From Neobacillus kokaensis (GTDB lineage Bacteria > Bacillota > Bacilli > Bacillales > Cytobacillaceae): a stretch of 64,000 nt of DNA. Shown one piece after another: positions 8,185-16,573 of the stretch; the stretch's first letter is position 1, and each line of letters starts with the position of its first letter. The notes below the pieces were generated by a model, which was not told the DNA's origin, did not search any database, and saw only the letters and a list, made by a program, of their open reading frames with translations. A program made the position numbers and the translations under genes. The stretch is from NCBI RefSeq assembly GCF_014656545.1, contig NZ_BNDS01000008.1, forward strand, positions 45,110 to 109,109. The letters are read 5' to 3'.

Positions 8185-10017
8185 TCATGTACTACTTGCT
8201 TCAACAAAAGCTAAAGTGCTTTCGAATTTATTGTTAGCCACCGCAATCAAAGTATCATGCATATCCTGTTCTGACATCTCAAGCAAACTACCAATCAATT
8301 TACACAACACATCAGCATGAATAACCTTCGCTTTACCAATATGAATCTTCTCAAAAACCTGCTTCGAATGTACCTCATTCTCATTTAGAAGCTCTTCATA
8401 CATCTTCTCCCCAGGACGCAGCCCGGTAAAATGTATCCCGATTTCTTCTATATTATATCCCGATAGTTTAATAAGATTTTTTGCAAGATCGACAATCTTA
8501 ACTGGCTCACCCATATCAAGCACGAACACCTCACCGCCACGTGCTAACGACCCAGCCTGAATCACAAGTCTTGAGGCTTCAGGAATCGTCATGAAATACC
8601 TCGTCATTTCCGGATGAGTAACTGTAACCGGCCCACCCGCTTGAATCTGCTTCTTAAACAATGGAATAACACTACCACGGCTCCCAAGTACATTCCCAAA
8701 CCGAACCGCCACAAACTTTGTCTTGCTGGTAGTTGCTAGAGTTTGAATAACCATCTCCGCAAATCGCTTTGTCGCTCCCATTACATTCGGTGGATTTACC
8801 GCTTTATCCGAAGAAATCATTACAAAGGTATTAGCACCGAAGGTGTCCGCCGCCTCGGCAACATTCTTCGTACCAAAGATATTATTTTTCACCGCTTCAC
8901 GAGGGTTATATTCCATTAACGGCACATGCTTATGTGCTGCCGCATGATAAACTACATACGGACGGTGTTCTTCCATAATTTCAAAGATTCGTTCCCGGTC
9001 TTGAATATCCCCAATCATAGGGACAACTTCAATCTGCCCTTGATATTTATTGCGCAGTTCCATATCAATCTGATAAATACTGTTCTCCCCATGCCCAACC
9101 AACACGATTTTACTAGGGTAAAACTTGCAGATTTGCCGGCATATTTCCGAACCAATCGAACCGCCTGCACCAGTAACTAATATTGTTTTATCACTAACCT
9201 TTTCAGAAATACTGCCGATATCTAATACGACAGGTTCTCTTCCCAGAAGATCCTCCACCTGGACATCGCGGAATTGATTAACAGAAACTTTCCCGGTCAT
9301 AATGTCTTCAATTCTAGGAATGATTTGCGTTTTTGCTTTTGTTTTTGCACATTCATCAAAGATACGGTTTAGCTCTTCCTTTTTTAAGGAAGGGATGGCA
9401 ATGATGATATTTTCGATATTGAACTTTTCAACCGCTTCAACAATTTTTCCCGAACCGCCGACTACTGGGAGACCAAGAAAATCTAATTTCAACTTCTTTG
9501 GGTTATCATCTATAAACGCTATCGGCTTTAAATCAACGTCATGGTTATGTAGCAATTGCCGTGCTACCATCGTTCCCCCGGCACCTGCCCCAATAATCAG
9601 CGTCCTCTTGGTGTCCTTCTGTTTAGTCATGACGTTATCGCGGAACATCCGCCACGAAAACCGCGAGCCTCCAATGAACAGCACATGCAGCATCCATGTA
9701 ATCGCAAGTGCCCGGACATAAATATTACCGAAGCCCAGCTCTTGCATAATTCCTGTCACAATAATCGTAAACGTCACCGCTTTGACGATAGCCAGCAACT
9801 CACCGATGCTCGCATATTGCCATGCCTTGTTATATAACTTATACATCGATGCAAATACATGATGGCTGATAAGCAACGTAATCGACGTAGCCAGCAGCAT
9901 TTTATTTTCAAAAATCGAAAGCTTTGGAACCAAAATAAAATAGCTTATGTAAACCGCTGTTAGTACAATAGCTGAATCCAGTATTGCCAGCGCAGCCAAT
10001 CGCTTTCCATATGTCAC
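8185..10017 (-). CDS. epsC: EpsC/CapD-type membrane nucleotide-sugar dehydratase
   Basis: A polysaccharide biosynthesis protein of about 610 residues. It has four N-terminal transmembrane helices (about residues 5-115), a CoA-binding-like Rossmann domain (LIIGAGAGGTM), then the catalytic dehydratase domain with GAGGSIG, SSDKAVNPPNVMGATKRFAE and RFGNVLGSRG. It converts UDP-GlcNAc to a 4-keto-6-deoxy sugar, the precursor for the reductase two genes on. An ATG at 10032 exists, but GGGGGA at 10030-10025 is well placed for the GTG at 10017, giving an N-terminus MTYGKRL. It follows a long non-coding gap that contains an RNA structure and a terminator-like hairpin, so its expression is probably controlled by read-through. 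Confidence 0.9.
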   Translation of the reverse strand: MTYGKRLAALAILDSAIVLTAVYISYFILVPKLSIFENKMLLATSITLLISHHVFASMYKLYNKAWQYASIGELLAIVKAVTFTIIVTGIMQELGFGNIYVRALAITWMLHVLFIGGSRFSWRMFRDNVMTKQKDTKRTLIIGAGAGGTMVARQLLHNHDVDLKPIAFIDDNPKKLKLDFLGLPVVGGSGKIVEAVEKFNIENIIIAIPSLKKEELNRIFDECAKTKAKTQIIPRIEDIMTGKVSVNQFRDVQVEDLLGREPVVLDIGSISEKVSDKTILVTGAGGSIGSEICRQICKFYPSKIVLVGHGENSIYQIDMELRNKYQGQIEVVPMIGDIQDRERIFEIMEEHRPYVVYHAAAHKHVPLMEYNPREAVKNNIFGTKNVAEAADTFGANTFVMISSDKAVNPPNVMGATKRFAEMVIQTLATTSKTKFVAVRFGNVLGSRGSVIPLFKKQIQAGGPVTVTHPEMTRYFMTIPEASRLVIQAGSLARGGEVFVLDMGEPVKIVDLAKNLIKLSGYNIEEIGIHFTGLRPGEKMYEELLNENEVHSKQVFEKIHIGKAKVIHADVLCKLIGSLLEMSEQDMHDTLIAVANNKFESTLAFVEASST

Positions 10018-10178
10018 CAGACATTCCCCCATTTTTTCTCTAATCTAATACGCCTTTCCCCAATCAAAAAAGGCGGTGTTAGCGAAGCTTTGACACAATA
10101 AATGGACAAACTCAATCATATAATCCAAACGAATCGAGCTAATCTTTGTAATTGTGCAGCTCCGCCCTTTTTCACAGC

Positions 10179-10243
10179 AAAAAAATAAATACCTAATGAA
10201 ATTGCAAGTGGCAATACACTTAACCTTTCATTAAGTATTTATT
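10179..10243 (-). terminator. Terminator-like hairpin upstream of epsC
   Basis: An 18-bp inverted repeat (10184-10201 with 10226-10243) has a single C.A mismatch on the plus strand, which becomes a G.U pair in minus-strand RNA. A 24-nt loop holds a smaller TTGC/GCAA pair. The minus-strand right arm runs into a U tract at 10183-10179. The stem is AT-rich, so it could be a weak intrinsic terminator that an upstream antiterminating RNA overcomes. Confidence 0.55.
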
Positions 10244-10302
10244 ATTGGTTTGTGTATGTTTTTTATTGGGCATCTAACCCATCCTCACACCATGCTCTTG
10301 AC

Positions 10303-10484
10303 GACGCAGCGTCTAAGGTCTATCTCTATCCTCCAAAAGACCCACAGCACGGCCGAGTGCTCCCATGTATAACGGACAGGAAGCTTCGCCGTTCAGGCTT
10401 TATTGCCTGATAAGATGTTATATTTTGGTTATATCTCTCTAATTTCCTAATTTTATACCCGAAAAAGCGGCCCATATAACATCT
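10303..10484 (-). ncRNA. EAR-like (eps-associated) antitermination RNA candidate
   Basis: Inside the EPS operon, between ywqE and epsC, lies about 450 bp without a gene. In minus-strand RNA it holds a chain of short helices: AGATGTTATAT pairing with its complement (10474-10484 with 10413-10423), CAGGC/GCCTG (10394-10409), AACGG/CCGTT (10371-10375 with 10389-10393), AGCAC/GTGCT (10346-10361), GGTCT/AGACC (10317-10342) and GACG/CGTC (10303-10313). The five downstream helices span about 107 nt. The EAR element known from the Bacillus subtilis eps operon (between epsB and epsC) is of this size and position and lets polymerase read through terminators. The identity is inferred from place and helices; I could not compare it with the covariance model. 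Confidence 0.55.
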
Positions 10485-10485
10485 G

Positions 10486-11250
10486 CTAAAAAATCTTAAA
10501 AAACTTCTTCTTTTTAATTCGTTCTGGTATTTCTTTATAGACATGAAGTCCATCCACAATAAGCGCTGCATTTTCTAGCAGCAAATACACCATTTCACTC
10601 CCGTACTTTGCTTCGATTACATCGTAGGCATCACGCAGTTTAAAGCCGCGGTTTGTGGTGTTATGGGCATCCGAAGCAACCAAATGCGTTAAATTCGCTT
10701 CGATTAACTTCAATGTAAACTGCCTTATTTTTTTTCCAAAATCGCCTGTGATGCTGGCAGCGGTGACTTGGGATATTGCGCCTTTTTTCACAAACTGATA
10801 GAGGATGTCCGGACGTTCGATGATTTCTTGGTTCCGCTCCGGATGCACGATGATGGGAATCAAGCCATTTACCTGCAGGTCGTAAAACAACCTTTCTGCG
10901 TATCTCGGCACATGAGAAGAGGAGAATTCCACCAATACATATTGGCTGCCATTGATCGGCAGGATTTCTTCCTTTGCAAAGCCCTCTACCATTTCACCAT
11001 GAATCCGGACTTCCTGCCCAGGAACAATCTTTACATCTATTTTTTCTGCTTTTAGTAGTTGGTTTAACCCATCAACTTTATTTAAGATCACTTGTTTCGG
11101 ATTTTCATATTGGTTGTTTAAGTGATGAGGTGTCGCAACAATTGTGTCGATTCCTTGTTCGACAGCCTGTTTCGCCATGCGAAGGCTGTCCGACAAATCC
11201 TGCGCACCATCATCTAAACCTGGCAATATGTGACAATGTACATCAATCAT
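10486..11250 (-). CDS. ywqE: PHP-family protein-tyrosine phosphatase YwqE/CpsB
   Basis: A 254-residue manganese-dependent tyrosine phosphatase, the length of YwqE. Metal-binding PHP motifs are visible: DVHCHILPGLDDG at the start, ATPHH, IVHPERN and ASDAHN. It removes phosphate from the tyrosine cluster of the neighbouring kinase YwqD and so cycles EPS assembly. A TTG at 11259 opens the frame earlier, but GGAAAGAG (11268-11261) sits right against it. The ATG at 11250 has workable spacing and starts exactly at the first metal motif. The kinase ends 99 bp upstream. The C-terminus is lysine-rich. Confidence 0.92.
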   Translation of the reverse strand: MIDVHCHILPGLDDGAQDLSDSLRMAKQAVEQGIDTIVATPHHLNNQYENPKQVILNKVDGLNQLLKAEKIDVKIVPGQEVRIHGEMVEGFAKEEILPINGSQYVLVEFSSSHVPRYAERLFYDLQVNGLIPIIVHPERNQEIIERPDILYQFVKKGAISQVTAASITGDFGKKIRQFTLKLIEANLTHLVASDAHNTTNRGFKLRDAYDVIEAKYGSEMVYLLLENAALIVDGLHVYKEIPERIKKKKFFKIF

Positions 11251-11349
11251 TAACGACAACTCTTTCCGATTAATTATGACAATTTCGTGACGATTTCATC
11301 GTAACACCGTCTATAGTCCTAGTAAAGAGGCGTAATTTGTCGAATCTTG

Positions 11350-12054
11350 TCACTTGCTACCATAATAGTAGTAATAATCGCCCTTTTTAGCCTCCTTGGC
11401 ATTTAATACCACTCCAAGCAATTTGCTTTGGGCAGTTTCCAGCAATTCTTTCCCCTTCTTTGCCAACTCAATTTCCGTCTTCTCACTGAAGACAACGAGA
11501 ATGGTCCCGTCACATTTATTCGCAAGAATTTGCGGGTCGGCTACTGCTAATAATGGCGGCGTATCAAATAAAATGTAATCGAATAGGTCTTTCGCCTCAT
11601 CCATAAATTGATCCATTGATTTCGAGCTTAATAGTTCCGCAGGATTTGGCGGAATCGGACCGCTTGGTAAAATAAACAGATTCTGCTCATCGGATTCGAC
11701 AACTGCTTTTACAAGCGGCCGCTGTCTTGTTAAAACGGAGGTAAAGCCGAATAAATTCTCTGTTGCAAACGTGTGATGAACTGTCGGCTTGCGCAGGTCG
11801 GCATCGACAAGCAGCACTTTCTTGCCTAGCTGAGCAAATGTCACCGCTAAGTTTGCCACCGTTGTTGATTTCCCTTCTGCTGGGCCTGATGAGGTCACCA
11901 TGATGGTTCTGATTTCATTATCAATCGAAGAAAATTGGATATTGGTTCGAACCGTACGATATTGTTCCGCAATCGGCGACTTTGGCGCAATCGCAGTAAT
12001 TAATTTACGTCGTGCATCTTTACTTACTAGTTTTTTCTTTTTTCTAAGAGCCAA
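11350..12054 (-). CDS. ywqD: CpsD/CapB-type tyrosine-protein kinase YwqD
   Basis: A BY-kinase of 234 residues. Walker A is in SSGPAEGKSTT, Walker A' in VDADLRKP, Walker B in YILFDTPP, and the C-terminus is a tyrosine cluster (five consecutive Tyr in GDYYYYYGSK) that is autophosphorylated. It pairs with the membrane modulator YwqC to control polymer length and export. The start is chosen at TTG 12054 because GAGGTG lies 6 bp upstream. The GTG at 12063 overlaps that site. The resulting N-terminus MALRK matches what I recall of YwqD. The gene overlaps the end of ywqC by 11 bp. Confidence 0.92.
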   Translation of the reverse strand: MALRKKKKLVSKDARRKLITAIAPKSPIAEQYRTVRTNIQFSSIDNEIRTIMVTSSGPAEGKSTTVANLAVTFAQLGKKVLLVDADLRKPTVHHTFATENLFGFTSVLTRQRPLVKAVVESDEQNLFILPSGPIPPNPAELLSSKSMDQFMDEAKDLFDYILFDTPPLLAVADPQILANKCDGTILVVFSEKTEIELAKKGKELLETAQSKLLGVVLNAKEAKKGDYYYYYGSK

Positions 12055-12793
12055 GGGTCTCACCTCTCACTGTTGTATTTCTAGCATCACTGCGCCGTTT
12101 CAATTCCTCTAGCTTTTGGTCCTCAATCGTCGCAATCACACCTAAGATTGGCAGACCAAGTTCCTTTTCGATATCTTGCTCGTTTTTAATCGTGTTATCA
12201 AAGTACTCGAGTAAGAAGGCAATTCCGACACCCGCCATTAAGCCAACTACCATCGCAATGGCGATATTTAATAATGGCTGCGGTTTGATTGGGGATGGAT
12301 TGTCTGCCACTACTGCCTTCGATAAAATTTTGACGTTATCGACGTGCATAATATCCACGATTTCTTTTTGGAATACTTCAGCTGTTTTGTTGGCAATGAG
12401 CGCCGCTGTTTGTGGATTTGGATCTTGTACTGAAAGATTCACCAATTGGGATCCGTTTTCGCTGGCAACAGTAATTTTTGAGTTTAATTGCCCAGCCGTC
12501 ATGTTTAGATCTAGTTCTTTAGCGACAATGTCTAAAATGGCTGGACTCTTGATGATCCCGTTATAGGTGTTGATTAACGCTAGGTTGGTTTGCACTTCAC
12601 CTGAGTTATATAAGGCTTGTTCACTTTTTGTTTGGTTTACGAGAATAAGTGTTGAAGCTTGGTAAATCGGGGTTAACACAAAGAAACTGACGACTCCGCT
12701 GATGATTGCAGCAAGTAATGTAATAGAAACGATTAACATCAACCGTTTTTTCAACGTTTCAAACAACTCTTTTAAACTTATAGTCTCTTCCAT
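12044..12793 (-). CDS. ywqC: Wzz/YwqC-type polysaccharide co-polymerase, kinase modulator
   Basis: A 249-residue membrane protein with the chain-length determinant fold. A first transmembrane helix is at about residues 17-38, an extracellular domain follows, and a second helix at about residues 175-197 is preceded by the proline-rich PSPIKPQP motif typical of Wzz proteins. The cytoplasmic tail activates the YwqD kinase encoded next. ATG at 12793 is preceded by GGAGGG (12810-12805). It is the first gene of the EPS operon and lies directly behind a promoter-like region. A SGNH hydrolase gene diverges from the same intergenic region. Confidence 0.92.
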   Translation of the reverse strand: MEETISLKELFETLKKRLMLIVSITLLAAIISGVVSFFVLTPIYQASTLILVNQTKSEQALYNSGEVQTNLALINTYNGIIKSPAILDIVAKELDLNMTAGQLNSKITVASENGSQLVNLSVQDPNPQTAALIANKTAEVFQKEIVDIMHVDNVKILSKAVVADNPSPIKPQPLLNIAIAMVVGLMAGVGIAFLLEYFDNTIKNEQDIEKELGLPILGVIATIEDQKLEELKRRSDARNTTVRGETLGS

Positions 12794-12837
12794 TTTGGGT
12801 TTAGCCCTCCTACGTATTCAATACAAAAGCATACGAT

Positions 12838-12918
12838 ATTATACCATGAATTTGTCACTTTTTTAGTTAATTTGTCATATTTTACTCTACTGTATTAATT
12901 AAACAACTTTTTGTCATA
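12838..12918 (-). promoter_or_regulatory. EPS operon promoter with three TGACAAA repeats
   Basis: A perfect -10 hexamer TATAAT lies at 12843-12838 on the minus strand, 45 bp before the ywqC ATG. No good -35 sits 17 bp upstream. Instead TGACAAA occurs three times, at 12857-12851, 12877-12871 and 12916-12910, spaced 20 and 39 bp apart. That is about two and four helical turns, so the sites face one side of the DNA. An activator-dependent promoter is a reasonable inference; the factor is unknown. Confidence 0.5.
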
Positions 12919-13057
12919 AATTAGAAGGATAATTTACATTTTGGCAGGAATTTCTTATAAAATAGGAAAAATTACATAGACGTTGTCGAATTCAGGGGAA
13001 ATTGGAAATGTTTATCTGCTATAATAGACTTGGATTTTAATATGGGGGTATATATAA

Positions 13058-13900
13058 ATGAAGAAAATTCTTACGCTGTTACTAGGCATCGCCTTTCTGA
13101 CCGTCCTGTATCTTGGGCAGCAGCATTGGAATGAGCAGCGGCAGGCTGCGGCGAAGGGTGACAAAGCTGTGGTGAATGGGACCAATGCGGATGCTGGTTC
13201 AGAGAAGACTGCTGCTACGGCTCAGTCGGAAGAGCCGGCTAAGAGTGTGGACGCTGAGAAGCTGCTGGCTTTAACGGAGAACTGGCCTAAGGATGCAGTT
13301 GAGCGGTTTAAGGTAACACTGGAGGAAAAAAAGCCGTTTAAGGTACTGTTTGTGGGGTCTCCGGCTATCGGATCAGAGTCTGATGGACCTTTCGCCGATG
13401 TGAAGGCTCGGTTGGTTGGGGCATTTGGTGAGGAGCATATGGAAGTTAGTGTCTATACCTATGAATCTACTACCACACAATTTTTGAAAGACGCTAAAGA
13501 AGACGAAATCGCTAAGGAAGCTGCTGATTTGATTGTGTTTGAGCCATTCATCTTAACAAACAATGAATTTGGCACAACAGATAAAACCTTAACGGATGTA
13601 ACGAAAATTCTGGATGCAGTGAAAAAGGCGGTGCCTGACACCAGCTTTCTCATTCAACCTTCCTATCCGCTTTACAAGGCAAAGCATTACCCTCGTCAAG
13701 TAGCCGATCTGAAGGAGTATGCTGAAGAGCAGCAGGTTGCTTACCTTGATCATTGGACATCCTGGCCTGATGGTAACTCAGAAGAAATTAAGGCATATTT
13801 GACATCGGATCTAAGTGCTCCAAATAGTAAAGGAAACAAGCTTTGGAGTGACTATTTGGCTGGATTTTTGATTAGTGAGGGTGAAAGCGAATCTGAGTGA
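13058..13900 (+). CDS. SGNH/GDSL hydrolase family protein
   Basis: A 280-residue protein with an N-terminal signal anchor (residues 1-20), an alanine- and glutamate-rich linker (about 25-65) and a C-terminal SGNH-like domain beginning with FKVLFVGSPAIGSES. The classic GDSL serine block appears as GSPAIG, so the serine is kept in a variant form. SGNH enzymes of this kind often remove or add acyl groups on surface polysaccharides, and the divergent position next to ywqC suggests a link with the EPS. A ribosome site (GGGGG) precedes the ATG, and TATAAT lies at 13020-13025. GC content is higher than in its neighbours in the first 300 bp. Confidence 0.75.
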   Translation: MKKILTLLLGIAFLTVLYLGQQHWNEQRQAAAKGDKAVVNGTNADAGSEKTAATAQSEEPAKSVDAEKLLALTENWPKDAVERFKVTLEEKKPFKVLFVGSPAIGSESDGPFADVKARLVGAFGEEHMEVSVYTYESTTTQFLKDAKEDEIAKEAADLIVFEPFILTNNEFGTTDKTLTDVTKILDAVKKAVPDTSFLIQPSYPLYKAKHYPRQVADLKEYAEEQQVAYLDHWTSWPDGNSEEIKAYLTSDLSAPNSKGNKLWSDYLAGFLISEGESESE

Positions 13901-13912
13901 TTCGCTTTTTTT
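13886..13912 (+). terminator. Intrinsic terminator of the SGNH gene
   Basis: AGCGAATC pairs with GATTCGCT around a 5-nt loop and is followed by seven or eight T residues. The left arm overlaps the last codons of the gene. Confidence 0.85.
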
Positions 13913-13950
13913 GTGTTGTTTATGAAGGCGCCTTAGGCGGTGGGTTGTAC

Positions 13951-14285
13951 GCTCTACTTACTCTCCGGAGCATCAGTTTGCCTTTCAGAGGGTAAGTAGA
14001 ACCTTTTTACTTGCTCCCTAAATTTAATTTTCCTATTTAGACGGCAGCTAGAACTGCTCTACTTGCTCTCTAAATCTGATTTTCCTGTTTAGACAGCAGC
14101 TAGAACTGCTCTACTTGCTCTCTAAATCTGATTTTCCCGTTTAGACGGCAGATAGAACTACTCTACTTGCTCTCTAAATCTAATTTTCCTGTTTAGACAG
14201 AAGCTAGAACTGCTCTACTTGCTCTCTAAATCTGATTTTCCTGTTTAAACAGCAGCTAGAACTGCTCTACTTGCTCTTTGGAGCA
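13951..14285. repeat. 52-bp tandem repeat array (type 1), 6-7 units
   Basis: The core CTCTACTTGCTCTCTAAATC recurs at 14057, 14109, 14161, 14213 and 14265, exactly 52 bp apart, with two more diverged units before it starting near 13951. Units are contiguous and carry few substitutions. There is no reading frame conserved between units. It fills the gap between the SGNH gene and the convergent SurA-like lipoprotein. Confidence 0.9.
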
Positions 14286-14341
14286 CCGCTTTAAGGACCG
14301 TAAAGACTCAGGTTATGTTATTTTTATCATTAAAAAACAGC

Positions 14342-15109
14342 TTAAATCTTAATATCAATCTTTCCATTTTTCTTTAGCTCTTCCACCCGCTGAGCGAGTT
14401 TTTCCTGTTGCTTTTGCTGTTTAAGGGATGTTTCGATTTGCGGTTTTACTTCTTCCATTTTTGGGACCTCTTGTCCAGCGCTCTTTGCTTGTTCCGCATA
14501 TTGATCATATGTTTTTTGAATTTCTTCATCGGTTATTTTACCAATCGCTACTTCTTTCTCGACGTATTGTGCAAATTTAATATCGTCCGCTATTTGGGCT
14601 TCAAGTGTTTTCATATCCATGCCGGATTTTTTAAGAGCAGCCTCAAATTCCTTTTCTGTTTTAAATTGTTTTTTCGTTTCATCCAGCCGCTTTTTAATAT
14701 CTGCCTCCGTAGCTTTGTAGCCTTTTTTATCTGCCTCTTGAAGAAGAAGGGCTTGTCCGACTAAGCTGTCAATTGTTTGATTTTTCACTTGCGCTGCAGC
14801 TTCTGTAGAAGTTGGATCTTGTCCCACTTGCTGCATTTGTCCTTGTGTATAGGCTAAGGCATTGTTATAGTCGCTTCCTAAAATTTCTTTATCATTCACG
14901 ATGGCAACAATTTTCTTTTCATCTACTTGCTGCGCTTCTAATTTCTTTTGCATATCTTCCATTTGCTTTTGCTGTTCCTTCTGCTGCTCGGTTTCCGCTG
15001 TTTTTGCTTTATTATCATTTTTAGCTTCTTTGCTTTCTTCATTTCCTCCGCATGCTGCTAAAACCACGGACATTAGACCGGTTATTACGATAAACATTAT
15101 TTTTTTCAT
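14342..15109 (-). CDS. SurA N-terminal-domain lipoprotein
   Basis: A 255-residue exported lipoprotein. The signal peptide ends in the lipobox LAAC (Cys at about residue 19), followed by a Lys/Glu/Gln-rich coiled linker. The rest matches the SurA N-terminal chaperone domain (VNDKEILGSDYNNALAY, then a helical segment with ADKKGYKATEADIKKR). No parvulin-type prolyl isomerase domain follows, so it is shorter than PrsA and probably works as a holdase at the outer face of the membrane. ATG 15109 has GGAGAG upstream. It stands alone between a tandem repeat array and the patatin gene. Confidence 0.8.
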   Translation of the reverse strand: MKKIMFIVITGLMSVVLAACGGNEESKEAKNDNKAKTAETEQQKEQQKQMEDMQKKLEAQQVDEKKIVAIVNDKEILGSDYNNALAYTQGQMQQVGQDPTSTEAAAQVKNQTIDSLVGQALLLQEADKKGYKATEADIKKRLDETKKQFKTEKEFEAALKKSGMDMKTLEAQIADDIKFAQYVEKEVAIGKITDEEIQKTYDQYAEQAKSAGQEVPKMEEVKPQIETSLKQQKQQEKLAQRVEELKKNGKIDIKI

Positions 15110-15274
15110 AATCGCTCTCCTTCAGCTAGAAGTGTAATTTTTCCAAAAAAAATCATCTATTGCGCATTATAAAGTAAATCTTACGAAAAAAGAACCTTAC
15201 GTGATCAATCTTAAGATTTGTAACAGGATTGAAATGCTTTATCATACAGGAAAACCGTTAGCGTTATGTTTTTC

Positions 15275-16216
15275 TTACGTTTCATCGTGCACATCTACTT
15301 CTTCTTTCCTTTTTGCCTTTCTTTTAACCTTGTATTGTTCAAAATCCCACTTTGATAAAAATTCTTTGGCAGAAGTATAGCCTGACTTATAAAGAAAATC
15401 AATCTCATCGTCATTCAATTCAAAATCAGTTGCGTTGATGTCTCCAGTCGGAATTTGAATCGTACGTCCAATCGTTTCTTCATTCATATGCCGTAAATCA
15501 TGGGCTTGAAGCATTGTTTTAAAAATATTTTTGAACAGGTGGAGCGGCGTTGGTATAACTGGATCTATGTCAACTTTATCCTTCACAAAACGGAACCCAA
15601 ACGTTGGGAATCGAGGGTTTTCCGCATCAAATAACCATATTGGGAAGTTACTAAGCAAACCGCCATCTAAAATGTAGGATTTGTTAAGGCCTTTTGATTT
15701 CCAAATAACCGGACGGTAGAAAAATGGCAGTGAGGCACTCATCATAACGGCAGTTGAAATGTTTAAATCAGCAGGTGTCATCCTATAGCGATTCAAATCA
15801 TCCGGAAAGATAAGCATTTGGCCATTCGAAACATCAGAAGCAATAATTTTCAACTTTCCATCTGGAAGATCGGCAAATGTCTTAATGCCTTTTTTGGCAA
15901 GAAGGGAATCCACCCATGTTTCCAAATAATCGTTTTTATATATACCTAGATGAATCATAAGTTCTAAGAGCATGCCGAAAATGGGAATTCGATTGATGAA
16001 CGTCCTGCCTCGAAGCTTTGAAAAATCGAGTTCCCTCAGACACTCTCTAATTTCATAGCTTTTGTAGCCGCTTGCCAAAAGAGCTGCAATTACCGCTCCC
16101 GCTGATGTTCCAGCCAGCCTTACCCACTCTACATTTTCCTCTTCCATTGCTTGAATCGCTCCAACAAAAGCAATTCCCCTAGCTCCACCACCTTCAAAAA
16201 CAGCATCTGCCTTCAA
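15275..16216 (-). CDS. Patatin-like phospholipase
   Basis: A 313-residue patatin-family lipid acyl hydrolase. The oxyanion loop GGGARG is at residues 9-14, the nucleophile serine in GTSAG is at about residue 39, and the catalytic aspartate in LDGGLLSN is near residue 184, so the Ser-Asp dyad is intact. It has no signal peptide and is probably cytoplasmic or membrane-peripheral. The start codon is TTG (16216-16214) with GAGGTGG at 16230-16224, seven bases upstream. The same ribosome site and start region recur as a fossil at 29.76-29.87 kb. Confidence 0.88.
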   Translation of the reverse strand: MKADAVFEGGGARGIAFVGAIQAMEEENVEWVRLAGTSAGAVIAALLASGYKSYEIRECLRELDFSKLRGRTFINRIPIFGMLLELMIHLGIYKNDYLETWVDSLLAKKGIKTFADLPDGKLKIIASDVSNGQMLIFPDDLNRYRMTPADLNISTAVMMSASLPFFYRPVIWKSKGLNKSYILDGGLLSNFPIWLFDAENPRFPTFGFRFVKDKVDIDPVIPTPLHLFKNIFKTMLQAHDLRHMNEETIGRTIQIPTGDINATDFELNDDEIDFLYKSGYTSAKEFLSKWDFEQYKVKRKAKRKEEVDVHDET

Positions 16217-16573
16217 GTATTTACCACCTCACGATAAGAGTTATGGTATTGCGTAGTCATAAGATAGTTAATAATATCGGTAATTTTCTGACTCTTATAG
16301 TCTATGTAAAATAAATCGTGATGTAAATCCGACGATGTATTTATTTTCCATATTATTCATGCACGGGTTACAATTCCCTACAATTTCTCCAAGGTGTAGA
16401 AATTGTCACTTCCCCATTTAACCCCAATATTATCGCTGCAAATATACTTAATTCGACACGTTTACCAAATGTTAATAATATCCGAATCGATTCTTAATAA
16501 TTGTTTCCTATAATTTAAGGAGATTTGTAGTGTAAAGTTGTACATAATTTTTAAAGAATGGGAAGTGTGGAAA
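16217..16573 (+). promoter_or_regulatory. Upstream region of the first phosphodiesterase
   Basis: This 357-bp gap between divergent genes is AT-rich. TATAAT at 16509-16514 is the best plus-strand -10. Three weak hexamers, TTCGAC (16452), TTTACC (16461) and TTAATA (16472), spaced 9 and 11 bp, vaguely recall a PhoP-binding site but match poorly. AAGGAGA at 16517-16523 is too far from the chosen start to serve it. I see no RNA gene here. Confidence 0.3.
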
